From: Latrodectus hesperus
Lineage: Eukaryota > Arthropoda > Arachnida > Araneae > Theridiidae
Assembly (NCBI GenBank): GCA_037975125.1
Contig: CM075853.1
Span: forward strand, 35,547,113-35,611,112
Direction: 5' to 3'
DNA: 64,000 nt
Shown: positions 11,398 through 28,076 of the stretch, piece after piece
Layout of the letters: each line of letters starts with the position of its first letter
How positions within the stretch are numbered: position 1 is the first letter of the stretch
The notes under the pieces: model-generated
What the model was told of the DNA's origin: nothing
What the model saw: only the letters and a program-made list of their open reading frames with translations
Database searches by the model: none
Made by a program: the position numbers and the translations under genes

Positions 11398-12390
11398 ATT
11401 GCTGAGCCAGCAAAGCGTTACTCAGCCACGCTTTGCTGTGGCTGAGTAATTATAATACATTGAATCAAATTTTTACTAACTCCTTGGTACAATCAAATTA
11501 ATATTTTCTAAAAAAATTTAAAATAGGTTCATTCATATGAGATTAAAAATAAAACGTTTCACCAAAATTTAAAAGTAATAGGTAAAGTATCGAAATTTTG
11601 AAATTAAGCACAAATCAACATATACTTTCTGAATTTACATTTTATTCATATTATATTAAATTATAGTTTGTAATCAGTGACTTACTTATAAAATATACTA
11701 TATAAATTAAAAACATCTAAAAATAAATTGTTATAAATGAAGTAGATAACATTGACATCGAACTATTATTTTTTCAATTTTAAATTATTAAAACTAAAAA
11801 TTTTTTCCGCTGCATTATACTGAAATAAAAAAAATTAAAAGAATTTATTATTTGAATAAATAAATTAGATCAAAATGTACTGCTGAATAAATTAATAATT
11901 ATCAAATTATAAGATAAAAATAAAAAAAATAAAAGGCTATCAAGAAATACTTACATGTTTTCGAGGTGGTATGAAAATTAGTAGAGAAAAACAGTAATAA
12001 ATAAAATTTTATTTTACTATTTATAATATTAAAAATATTCAAACTGAACACTTCACAATAATAACACAATACAAAGTATAATTATGAAAATGATTCACGA
12101 AAAATTGTTATCGTATGATTATACATCATGAAAATATATGTAAATTCTATATTTAACCACGCGCTTGCGCGCGCACGTTAATTTTCTCGAAGATGGTATA
12201 ATCTAGAAAAATAAACACGTCGCCATCTGCCGAATACTTGTGCAACTTAAATGCTAAACCGCCATCTATTAGGAACTTACAGAACTAACCAATAAATAAA
12301 CACTAATGTCGTATAATAAATATTGAGATCAATAATTAAGAGATAAAAACAATTCTATCTTTTAAGTTGGACCATATTATAAATGGTTAC

Positions 12391-12745
<355 letters not shown>

Positions 12746-12782
12746 GATATATTTATATATGGATATTAGAATTTGATATATT

Positions 12783-14702
<1,920 letters not shown>

Positions 14703-14867
14703 GAGGAGCTGACAGCCAAATTGTTAGTGTTGTTGCCTCGATTTGTGGATTCAAATCCCACCTTGGGTTTGGATATTTGTAGTAATTCGTATTTAGCTTT
14801 AAGACATAAGTGTGGTTGTAAAATGTTCTCATGCGCAAAATTAAGTTGAACGACAAACTAAGCAAAT
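14703..14867 (+). mobile_element. diverged tRNA-derived SINE, plus orientation
   Basis: Same family as the SINEs at 2.5 and 52.2 kb, here on the plus strand. GGAGCTGACAGCC (A-box region) is followed by GGATTCAAATCC (B-box region, 14748-14759) and CACCTTGGGTTTGGATATTT, and the element ends with TTGAACGACAAAC. It is clearly older, with many substitutions but few gaps. The peptide reading PRWDLNP on the opposite strand is an artefact of the antisense B-box. Confidence 0.8.
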
Positions 14868-14919
14868 CTACATGATTTAAGTTCTACACTTATTCTGTTA
14901 ATATTTTATGAAAATTATT

Positions 14920-14961
14920 ACAAAAAACTTTTAATTTGAATTAAAATTAAAAGTTTTTTGT
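14920..14961. repeat. perfect 17-bp inverted repeat
   Basis: Arms 14920-14936 (ACAAAAAACTTTTAATT) and 14945-14961 pair perfectly across an 8-nt loop. No flanking duplication or family is visible. It may be a transcript hairpin or a palindrome arising in A/T-rich DNA. Confidence 0.85.
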
Positions 14962-16990
14962 TTCAAACTATCCCAGAGAAAAACATTAATTTTGTTGCAG
15001 ATAAATAGTTTTAGAAGACGTTAAGAAAAATTTAGATGTATAAGTTAAAGAAGTAGCTTAAATAATTGAAAATAACATTATCATTAAGAATTTATTTTCT
15101 TAAGATGGACTTTATTATCGGACTTTATTATTTAAGATTTCTAATGATTTTACACTTGAAAAATTAAATGATTTGGAAAAATCAGCAGGTTTTATCCTTG
15201 CATAAATATTTTAGAAATTTTTCTCGTATTACATAGCATACAAAAATATCAAATCACTTGCAACTTTCTATTGAACATGTTTTGCTTAAAAATCAGGTTT
15301 ATTTTCTATATTGTTAGAAAAATCAATATTAATTAGAAATTTGGTTTAACTCATTGTTAGGTTAATTCAATATTTGTTCTAAATGTTATCCTTTTTCAAA
15401 TAAAAATTTTTTATAAGCGCATTTAATTGCCTAGAAAAATTCACGTTTCCAATGGATTTCAAAATAATAGTAATAGAAAACATTATTCATTTAAGGTGAA
15501 ATTTCTTTCGAGAGCTTTTATTATTGGAAAATATATTTAGATTTCAACTTTACTGAATATTTCCTAAAATAAAAATAATTTTTGTGTCAAAACTATACCT
15601 CATTACTCACCAATAAAAGATAAATATCTTCAAATATATTAATATTATTTCAAGTCATAATTTTATAAAACAATATTATAAAAATTATAATAATATTATA
15701 AAAATTAGCAAACTTCTGAAGATATATTAAAGCAATTTGAATAAAAAATATCTCTAGTTTTCTATTAATTTCTTTAAAAGTATCTTTCATATGTAACACG
15801 AAAACTATAAATTATACCATTAGGAAATACTACACACAAAACATGTTGTCCATAGAAAATATTACAAGAATAAGCTTTGTACGCTTTAAATTAATTTAGA
15901 AATTATTAAGCTTCATGAAGAAGTAAGTAATGTAACTGAAATATTTATATACACATTGTGATTTCATATGAAAAGATTAGGTAAGTAATAAATATATTAA
16001 TCCATAATATGATATTGTAACTATTTCTTTTGTTACAATAAGTTTATCCAATATAGAAAATATTTTAAAAATGTACATATTTGATAGGAATATTATTATT
16101 ATTTTTATATATTTTTTTTAAAAAGTAATAATATTTAATAATATTTTTATAATTTGTCCTTGAGCCACAGTAAATTCCTCACATTTAGCATTCTCCTGTA
16201 ATATTTTTTAAAATACTCAAAACCTATTATTCAGTACCAGAAAAAAAATCACAAAATATAGATACACCTTTTAGTGTGTATATTACTTAACTGCTAAAGT
16301 TTAACAACATTTTACAAAATTATGAGTAAATTAATATAAATTTAATTATTTAAAAATTCATTTGTTAGATATTATAAAATTTCTTAAGATTTAATTTATA
16401 ATAGAAATTTTTATTTCCTGCTTCAAACACTTTCAATAAATATGTGAAGAATTGAAATCTATTAATCTCCAGAGAGATGCTATTTGATACCAAATTATCT
16501 TAAGAAAGCAAAGATTTAATATTAAAATTTCACAATTTCATTTATATTACGCATAGAAATGAGAATTGGATATTTCTTAATAATTTTATATTTTATTATT
16601 TTAAAAATATTTTAATCTATTATGATAGTTTTTGTGTATTTCAAAACTTATATGGAAAATATATTTAGTTTATTAGGACTAAAAACGTCATAATTAGTTA
16701 AACACAATGATAGAGATATTTTATTAAGACAATAGCTTTAACAAAGTGTTTATATCATTAAGTACAAATAATTAATTAGTTTCACTTACACAAATGCTCT
16801 AGAATAATTACTATTCTACAACTCTTGAAACAGAGATTGAATAATTACGATAAAATATTCCTCGGTTAAAGGGAATACGTTCACTTAATAATTTTTTTAA
16901 ATCATTGCTTACCTAAAAATTTTTTATGCCATATATAATTTTTTATTGGAAGTTAAGAGGATTTATCTAGTATAAATAAATATATATTTA
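14962..16990. other. A/T-rich DNA without recognisable gene
   Basis: No coding frame, RNA gene or named repeat was found. Short near-duplicate words such as AATATTATAAAAATTA occur at 15670-15710. Confidence 0.65.
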
Positions 16991-16998
16991 CATAAATA

Positions 16999-17068
16999 AT
17001 CTATCTATACCTATCTATCTATCTATCTCTCTCTCTCTCTCTATCTATATATATATCTATCATATATA

Positions 17069-17157
<89 letters not shown>
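16999..17157. repeat. compound microsatellite (CTAT)n-(CT)n-(TA)n
   Basis: CTAT repeats run from about 16999 to 17027, a pure CT run 17028-17042, further CTAT/TATC units to about 17070, and then (TA)n to 17157. The ordered change of motif suggests stepwise replication slippage from one seed. Confidence 0.95.
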
Positions 17158-17158
<1 letters not shown>

Positions 17159-17429
17159 CAAAGTTGAAATAATTTCGTAATACAATTGACATTTCAAGAA
17201 AGTTTAGCAATAAGTCATATTAGTCTAAATTTTACATAAGCTTAAATCTAAATTAATGAATTTGTCTAAATGCTGTTTTTTATTAATATGAATAGCATAG
17301 TATTTTAATAACAAAAACTGATAGTAGGAAAAAGTAATTAGAAATTATAAAAGAATTTCTTAAATTTCTTATTGATGTATACTGCAAAATAGCACTTTCC
17401 GTGTCTATTAGCTTTTTTTTTCTAAGATG

Positions 17430-17606
17430 AAAATACCAATATTTAGCGGTTTGTTGTTGTTGCATCAGCAAAAATACCTTGCACCTGATCCAAAGGTTTG
17501 CTCTACCAGTTAGGTGAAAGCTACCAGGGTGAAGTCTTCGTAATTTAGAAGCAGGACCAAGCAAAAGACCTCCGAATAGTTGAACAGTCACTCTCATATG
17601 TATCAT
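17430..17606 (-). mobile_element. possible tRNA-derived SINE fragment
   Basis: On the minus strand AACTGGTAGAGC (about 17498-17509) matches a tRNA A-box/D-arm. It is followed by a tRNA-like stretch and ends in CAACAACAACAAACC at 17445-17459, a CAA-type tail. The B-box is not clear. An open frame of 107 codons covers the region (17283-17606) but its peptide is not recognisable. Confidence 0.4.
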
Positions 17607-17712
17607 TTGTTTTATTTATTATTATGTTAATTTTATTAAAGTTTTATAATTATTATTATTAAAGTTATAATGTATTATTATTATTATTATTAAAGTTTGT
17701 TTTATTTATTAT
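17607..17712. repeat. (ATT)n-rich segment between 16-bp direct repeats
   Basis: TTGTTTTATTTATTAT occurs at 17607-17622 and 17697-17712 and encloses about 75 bp of TTA/ATT trinucleotide repeats with TAAAG interruptions. It could be a target-site duplication around a degenerate tail or a slippage product. Confidence 0.7.
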
Positions 17713-17767
17713 ATACAATTAAGTTCAGATGACATTACAATTGGGACTTATATAATGTGTCCCCTCC

Positions 17768-17890
17768 CCACACACAGACACCTTTATTGGTCACTACGAA
17801 CCTTCGTTAAGTCATAATACTAGCTTACCACCTTCTGCTAATGAGAACTGAGCTCTATCCATTGACACTTGGGCTGGCTGACGCTATTTC
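17768..17890 (-). mobile_element. possible old tRNA-derived SINE fragment
   Basis: On the minus strand AATGGATAGAGCTCAG (about 17850-17865) resembles a tRNA A-box, and GGTTCGTAGTGACC (about 17792-17805) resembles a degraded B-box at about the right distance. No target-site duplication or second copy is seen in the window. Confidence 0.4.
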
Positions 17891-20405
17891 TTGTTAAAAA
17901 AAGCTTTTTGCACATGAATACTTTTCAAAAATCATTTTCTTTATATAATATTTGTTCATTTAATGATGAGCGAGTTATGAAATCGGTCATATTTCAGGAT
18001 TGTCAATTAAAAAAACATGAACAAAAGTAAAAAGATGCTAATTAAATTTATATAGAATTAAGTTTCAAAATAAGTATTCCACATAAAATTTCAAACATTT
18101 TCGGACAAATAATCAAATATTGAGCTTTTATTTTACAATCCAATATTACATTTTATAACATCCTCATTGAGAAGCATTATAAGCACTATTAATTATAAAG
18201 ATTTAATGTATAAATATATTTATTATGTAATATAAAGACATATAGAAAGTAATAAATTGTCATACACATAAAAAGCTTTAAAAATTATTAACTAACACCA
18301 GAACCCATGTTTTAAATAATAATTTTCTTAATTTATTCTCGTAAGAGTCTTTTAAAAGTAAATGAACATTTATATCACTTTAGTATGAAAACTGAACACT
18401 TTCATTTTCTGCCATAATCGTCAATTAAATAATTGATATGTAGGTATTATTAAGAATATACAGTGAACCTATAAGGAAGTTATGGCAATTATATGTTGTT
18501 CTAACAAATGTTTCTTGTCATAAAACTGTAATTTGCTTATCACAGAATTTAGAAAAATAACTTAAATGTGTATTCAAAAGTTAATATTCATTATTTATAT
18601 ATTATTTCTTTGATTGGAATTCATTTTATTAAGTTGATTCAAAAGATAATTTTGAAGATTATTTTAACTTTTTGAAAGAAAAATCAAAATCATTCCTTAA
18701 AACCTATAATTTAAAATAATACAGAGTGTTCAATGAGAACATTTGAAAAATAATCAATGTGAATTGTAATCTTCTTTAATTATTTACTTAATAATATTTG
18801 AATAAGAATATAATATAATCTGATATTTAATTCATTTAGCTGAATTTATTTATTCTGCTATTTAATTCATGTATATTTGAATTAAGTCAAAAGTAAATTA
18901 AATTTAAATGTAGGGAAAACATTATGGGAATTAAAAAAATCCGCTTAAAATCAGATTAGTTTTCATTGAAAACAAGCATAAACATCGCATAGTATTATGC
19001 ATATTAGAGAAACAGTGAATTATGTACAAAATTATGTAATAAAATTCAATTATTTAGGATTAATAGTAGTGAAGTATAATTATGATTGAAAAGTCCAACT
19101 TCAGCAATTTCAAATTTTCAATGAATTAATCAAAAATTAAATTTAATGCACTTTTTCGTAACTAAATGTAATGAATATTATTTCAAATCTTACAAATATC
19201 TTCTTATTAAAATATTCTTGAGAAATTAAAGCATAAGTAATTTATCACACTTTATTTATTTAATTATTTAAACTTAAGTAATATACTTAGCTTCAGCTAA
19301 ATGATTTATAACTAACAAATGAGTTTATTAACAAGAAAAAAACATTTACCTCTCATTTCTGTTGTATCAAAATAAAGTACATTTCCATATGCAATGGCAA
19401 TAGTGCAACGTAACTTATAAATCTAAAGAACTGCTTTGTTTATTTTTAGTACTGAAAGTGCATAGAGCTCTAAATATGCTACAATAGCTCTACGTTTACA
19501 AAAAATGCTTACCTTTATACACCATACTGTATTTTTTATTGCTTCTTTTCTTAATAGTTAGCCATTGAATTATTAGGCTACGGTAGAAGCTGACAATTCT
19601 CCCAGGAGCTTCATGAATAGAACTAAACATGACGTACCATGAGTAAGCATTGGATGAGTAAGATTTCCATTTCAAAAAAGACATTCTCCTGTCACTTTTC
19701 ATACATATACATGCTATTCTTTATTACATATTTATTGAATGATAATCTATGGTAGAATAGAATTTCTATTTGATTGCCAATAATACAATACCATTTATTA
19801 AATTTATAAGTGTAGTGGTATTTTTTGGAATGTTATGAATATTTGATAATTTTATACAAAAAGGTCCTTAAATTGAATGATATTTATTAAATCTTTTATA
19901 TAATTTATAAATTATTTACTGTATTCATAAATTTAATTTAATACGATATTAGCCTATTTAATGCAATATTAATAGTATGTCTAAATATAAATTTTATTTT
20001 AATTTAGTATGAAATTAAATTTAAAATGAATTTTTATTTTAAAATGAGGAATTCGTATATGTTATAAATATTCACAAAATAATATATTTAAAAATCTAAA
20101 ACTATTTAAAGCTTGCAAGTTCTGTCATGTTTTATATATTTAAATATGTTATTGTAAAAAAATTCTTTTTGTAAAGCCTCTACCTATAAAGAAAACGTTC
20201 TTCAAATGTAAACAATGGAAATGACAACTTATTCAGAAAGAAGTATTGCAAAATAAAACTAGGACTTTGAAGAAATTGTAACAGAATTTTAAAAATAAAT
20301 ATATATTGTATTCATGCAGATGCGTGTTTATACACGTAAAATATATTTTTTCTTCAAGAGAAAAAAATGTTTTTAAGGAAAATGCACTTATATTTATGTA
20401 TTATT
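17891..20405. other. A/T-rich DNA without recognisable gene
   Basis: A slightly less A/T-rich patch at 19500-19700 has a 68-codon minus-strand frame (19496-19702) that I cannot assign. Otherwise nothing was found. Confidence 0.6.
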
Positions 20406-20407
<2 letters not shown>

Positions 20408-20470
<63 letters not shown>

Positions 20471-20480
20471 TACATATATT
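20408..20480. repeat. (TA)n microsatellite
   Basis: About 57 bp of pure TA (20408-20464), then imperfect units with CATATATA interruptions to about 20480. Confidence 0.95.
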
Positions 20481-20699
20481 ATAAAACTGCTTGTAATATA
20501 GGTTTTATCATTCTAGAATTTGTTTCATGCCAGTTTTGAATAGTGTTTCAATGAATAATACTATGTAAATCCTCATGTTCTTAATGGAATGATATTTATG
20601 ATAATAATATAATATGATTACAATGATATTGGTAAATGTCTAGGAGGAATACCTATGGAGAATAATGATATCATTATTGAATATTTTAAAATAGATAGT

Positions 20700-21136
20700 A
20701 AATGTTCAATTATATGGCTGCGCACTCTTGTCAAACCATGAATTGATTTATACAGCTGTATTGATAGACTAATTATTTACCTGGAAATTCCCATTCCCTG
20801 CAAAAAGCAAAATTCTCAGCATAGAATGAACCACATCAGCTAAAAAAATTCTGTACTTCTATCTAGGGATCCTTTTCCTTAGAGATATGGTTAGGACATC
20901 AAAAAAGCATGGCACGGCTACCCAGAAAATGATAGATTCACCTACACGCTTGGTAATTCAAAGGAGACAATCGAGATCAAAATCATCGTGATCCTAAAAA
21001 GGTCTATTCTGTTGTAGGGTAAAAAAGTGCGAAAGACAATTCGCCAGACCATATCACTTAATTCTTCTTTTGATTCTAAGAAAAATATAGGTTTGACATT
21101 GTTCCTCTGCCGTAAATGATCTGTTCCTAAAGACAA
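20700..21136. other. less A/T-rich patch of unknown nature
   Basis: Composition is more mixed than its surroundings. On the minus strand, a 64-codon frame (20942-21136) and a pyrimidine tract with TTTGCTTTTTGCAG (about 20799-20812) followed shortly by CCAGGTAAAT look superficially like exon borders. The implied exon is only about 17 nt and the peptide is not recognisable. It may be an old transposon remnant. Confidence 0.3.
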
Positions 21137-21164
21137 TGTAAATGCAATTCTGAAAATATTTTGT

Positions 21165-23596
<2,432 letters not shown>

Positions 23597-25487
23597 GTCA
23601 TGTTTTGAATGTTATTAAAGGACCTAAAATTTTATTTCATTATTTATTGTACAGTTTAACGCAATCTCTGTTGATTCTTCGTGGCACTCATGATAATATT
23701 AACCAATAATTATATAAACTTTCATCTCATAATTATTTTCATTACTTTTGCTATTAGTAGTTGTAAATTGTATACATAAAATATTTTGGTGTGTCTTGGC
23801 TCTCGAAAAATTATTCTCATCAAGCAAAACAACTTAAAATCATCAACCATAAGAATGGCCCATTGTGCTTTGATGAAAATAAACCTTAATTTTTGTTTTG
23901 CATTGGTGTGGATGATAGAAAAATGAAATAATAAGTTATGTTTCATTATTTCATTTATTTTTCAAGATGGTTTTTTGGAATTTTCGGTTTGATATATTTA
24001 TTCTTGAAATATGATTTTACCCTTAAGAAATGTATTTTGAATGCAAGTACTACATGCATTTTTTTCACCTATAGAATTGGTATTTATCTATTGCTTAGTT
24101 GTAATTAATGATATCGATAGTTAAACAGTATGCTAAAATTATTATTAATACGTTTTATATAGTTATTTCAGTATTTAAAATTTGTATAGTTTCATTTTCA
24201 ATACTGTCATTTAATTTGTATTCTTGAATTTGGAATGAAAATCCTAATCATTATTTAAAAATGAGTGATATTAAATAAATTACAGATTATAAGATTATTA
24301 TGTAATCAAAATTACTAAATTCTTATATATTCAATTTCCTTAAAATGTAATTACAAATTGCAATCATAAATTACACAATTTTTCATCAAATTATTTTTGC
24401 ATTAAGAATATTTAATGTTCTAATGATTATATAATTATTAGAATTACTAGTAAATGCAATACAGTTTTTAAAACCAAATATTAGATTAGTAAGTTTATAA
24501 TTGTCTACATACATTTTTTTAAATTTCTCAAAATTATAAACCCCTCCGAAATTAAATTCAAAGATTTTGTAAATTTTCTGCTTCCCTTTCTCTAGCAATC
24601 AAATAAGTAATTAGTTTTATAGCATCAAAATTGTTCTATCAAAGGTTATTTGTTAACTATAAAATACACCACAATTTGTAAGATAATATAAAAATTTTAA
24701 ATTTCGTAAAAAAATATATAGTGGCCGCATTGTTTTATTGCACAAAATAAGATGCGCAACTTCAAAAAGCTATGCTCCTTTAAATCAAAATTATATTTTT
24801 TCATTAAATATTATAAATAAACTTCATTTCACTTTATAAATATTTTAACTATAAAATTTTATCCTATGAATGAAATATTTAAGTTACAGAAATGCGAAAT
24901 ATTGTAATCAGAGATTTATATTCAATGTTTCATTATGTTGTTTTTGCAAATTAGGAAATATTTTGTAGTTTCAAAAGATATCACAGAAAAAGATAATCCT
25001 TAACACACTTAACAGATTCTTAAAAAGTATTACTTTCTCATATAAGGAAAAAAATTTACACCATCAGCGATAATTATTTCCTCGTAATTTCTTTTAAAAT
25101 TCTCAAATTGAGTTCTAAAATGTGACTTTTTAAATGAGGTACTTAAAAATGTCTCAATCTATCATTTTATCTGAAAAAGAGTACTTAACTAAATTCTCAG
25201 TGGCAAATGTACCAAGTTAAAATGTCTAATGCTCATAAGAATTATATGTTTCTAGGTTATATTCAAATTTGAGTAATAATTAATACACTAATTGATGATC
25301 ATTTCCTTTATCAATAAATTCATATTTATTCTCTTAAGCAAATTATTATGGTGAAAATATGTTAGTTGTGTATTTATAATTTGGTTTTATGATATTAAAA
25401 TTATTCCATGCTTAACTATATTACAATGCGAATTAACGTCAAAAAATGTTGAAAAAATGGTATTTTCTAGTTTTAAAATTAAATTAT

Positions 25488-25526
25488 TTTGTCTATGTAA
25501 AGACTGATAATCTTTACATAGACAAA
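25488..25526. repeat. perfect 15-bp hairpin
   Basis: TTTGTCTATGTAAAG (25488-25502) pairs perfectly with 25512-25526 across a 9-nt loop. The arms contain G and C, so it is less likely to be chance than pure A/T palindromes. Confidence 0.85.
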
Positions 25527-25640
25527 GTTAATAACCATAATGATATTATATAAGAACTTAAGATATTTTTCACTTCCTTTTTAAAATGATTCTAAGAAAA
25601 TTCGTTTAATTTAAAAAATTACCTCTGTATTCAGTTAATT

Positions 25641-25719
25641 ATATCATATATTTCAATTTGATGAAATTTATGATGTGATATCTTTTGAAAATTTGATATC
25701 ATATATTTCAATTTGATGA
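25641..25719. repeat. 24-bp direct repeat
   Basis: ATATCATATATTTCAATTTGATGA occurs at 25641-25664 and 25696-25719 (written here to show the unit; exact in both). A related GATGTGATATC word lies between. It is a local duplication of unknown cause. Confidence 0.8.
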
Positions 25720-27863
25720 TGATTTCAATTCAAAAACATATTTTGACACCTATTTACCAGTACTCTGAATTTATTATCATTTTTTTACTTAAAAATCTAA
25801 TTTCTCTAAAAAAAGAAGGTCACACTAATTAGATAGCTTATTAATGAACCTTAAAATTTTATCGATAACTCCTTGTATGTATTTATACCATATATATGAA
25901 ATATAAAAATGCATTCATTAAATTCTTCGAAAAAGAATTTTTAATGACATTCTTGAAATTTAGGAGGTAATTATTCGAAATATTTTTTAATTTTGTATTC
26001 TTTAGTAGCTTGAGATTTAAAATAAAGTTTTCGTCAGCTGATAAGATTTATAGAATCGATATAATATTTCATATTTTAATTCCATTTTAAGCATCTACCT
26101 ATTTTTTGCTTATCATCAATTATAGAAAGTGTTCTGGTAATTTTATTAAATATTCATTTTAAAAATAACTATTGCATGTTTGAATATAGTTTTCCTTGAA
26201 TTTTCAATCCACCAGTTAGATGTATGAAAACTCGAATATTAAACAATGAAAATATGCTGAAATTATTCAGAAATACTACTCACGGGATAAATAATAATAA
26301 ATTTGAATTTTCAACACCAAAAATATATTAACTCTTTAGCAAGTTTTAACAGTTTATATTATATTTATTCTGTATATACGAACAATAAATTTTATTGGCT
26401 TTTGGCATCATAATAATTTAATGTTGAAATTAAACGGATCAAATGGGATTAAAGTAGATTAATACTGTTAACGATATATATACAGAAATAATCTCCTGTT
26501 CAAATATATATTTCAATAGTATGAAAGTAGTGTAGATGACTCTAAATTATAATTTTCAAAAATGACCAGGGTGTCAGTGTCAAATGCAGCAGGAGATTTA
26601 AAATTAAGTATTCAACGTGTCATTATGGTCTCCATTACCACGAAAGCATTACTTATTAGAAAATAAAAATATTTTTTGACAATCTAGGATTTTAGGGGTA
26701 TATTTTTCAGAATCATTAGTTTAAATATACTGATTTTTAAAAATTTAATATTACATTGACACTAATTTTTGGATTATGATTGTTAATTATATTAAAATGC
26801 TACATATAAATAATCAAGTATACTTTATGTAAACTAAATATTCTATTGTTATTATTACATGATGATAAAATAAAATTATTAAAAAATTGAATATTATTAA
26901 ATACATGTAATAAAAATAGGAAAAAAACATTTAAAAATGCAAGAAAATAAATTCAAAAAGTGCTATAGGAAAACTATATTGGGATATTTACATATTATCA
27001 TTACTTTTAGTTTTAAAAAATCTGTCATGTTAAATGTGAAATAATTGTGAAATTTATGAATGCAATTGAACTTAAAATGTTCCACACAATGAAAATAATT
27101 AAATTTACATTAGATTTTATAAGAGATTTAATAATGTTAATTTTTTTAAATGACATATACTTTTGAATAATTATTTTAAGTATTTGAACATTCGTATTAT
27201 GAAATGTCACAACAAAGTGATGTATTAGAATGCAGGACTTCTTTTATCATGAATTTAAAAAAAATAAAAGCATAATAGATCCAATCTCCTAGATGTTGAA
27301 AACATCGTTTTTGCAATTGAAAGATACAGAGATTTATACCGATATATTTACCTCAGTGGAGGCTGCACTTTATAAAGTTCTGTCAATTTCGGTACTTGCA
27401 GTAGTACCGACGAAGTGAAATATCTTTGTGACCGTCTTTATAGAGAAAAAATGCACCGATATTTGGTTGAAACTAGTGGAGAGAAAAATACTTTTATTTT
27501 TCACTTCAACATTTTTGAAAAATTGGCACTTCAAATTTGAAATTCTTATCAAGAAACAACGAGTATTTGATTTAAATAAAAGGAAATCGTCCATTTAAGA
27601 AAAATCTAAATCTTGGTCGATGAGTCATGTTTATTGCTTATTGAAACAGAATAGGCTACACATTATAACATTTATGAGACAAAGCACTCAAATATTTATC
27701 ATCAATGTGGTCTCCAAGCACGTAGATTAATAAATTTTTATTATGCTGACGGATATCAACTATCATATGAAACATGTTATAAGATTAAATAAAATAACAT
27801 ATGTTATCACAAACATAAATTTCTGACTGAAATATGATTGAAATAAATTAAGAAATACACATA

Positions 27864-28076
27864 CTATAAATGACCATAGATTAATTCTTCCTTCATATCA
27901 CTTTTCACTGCATCTTTCTGATAGGTAATTTTTTCAAAATTGGTAGAAAAGTACTTAGCATTTCTCAAAATATTATGGATATAATATCCAGCAAGACAAA
28001 CACGGAAAATATTAAGAGGCTTTGAAACACGAAGAAAAGGAGCTAAAAACGCAAGGAACAGCATTACATATCTCAA
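27864..28076 (-). pseudogene. doubtful PIF/Harbinger-type transposase remnant
   Basis: The 70-codon frame reads LAFLAPFLRVSKPLNI followed by VCLAGYYIHNILRN. This resembles the C-terminal end of HARBI1-like nucleases, where an FGIL-RF-RVF-KP-I stretch precedes a CxLHNFLR motif. The order and spacing fit, but similarity is weak and no catalytic residue is covered. No inverted ends were found nearby. It could equally be a chance frame. Confidence 0.3.

Larger units (their letters stand above)
23600..27860. other. A/T-rich DNA without recognisable gene
   Basis: Frames at 23722-23946, 24386-24598, 27025-27210 and 27370-27594 (all minus) were read and show no family motif. A small direct repeat (25641-25664 and 25696-25719) and one hairpin (25488-25526) are listed separately. 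Confidence 0.6.
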
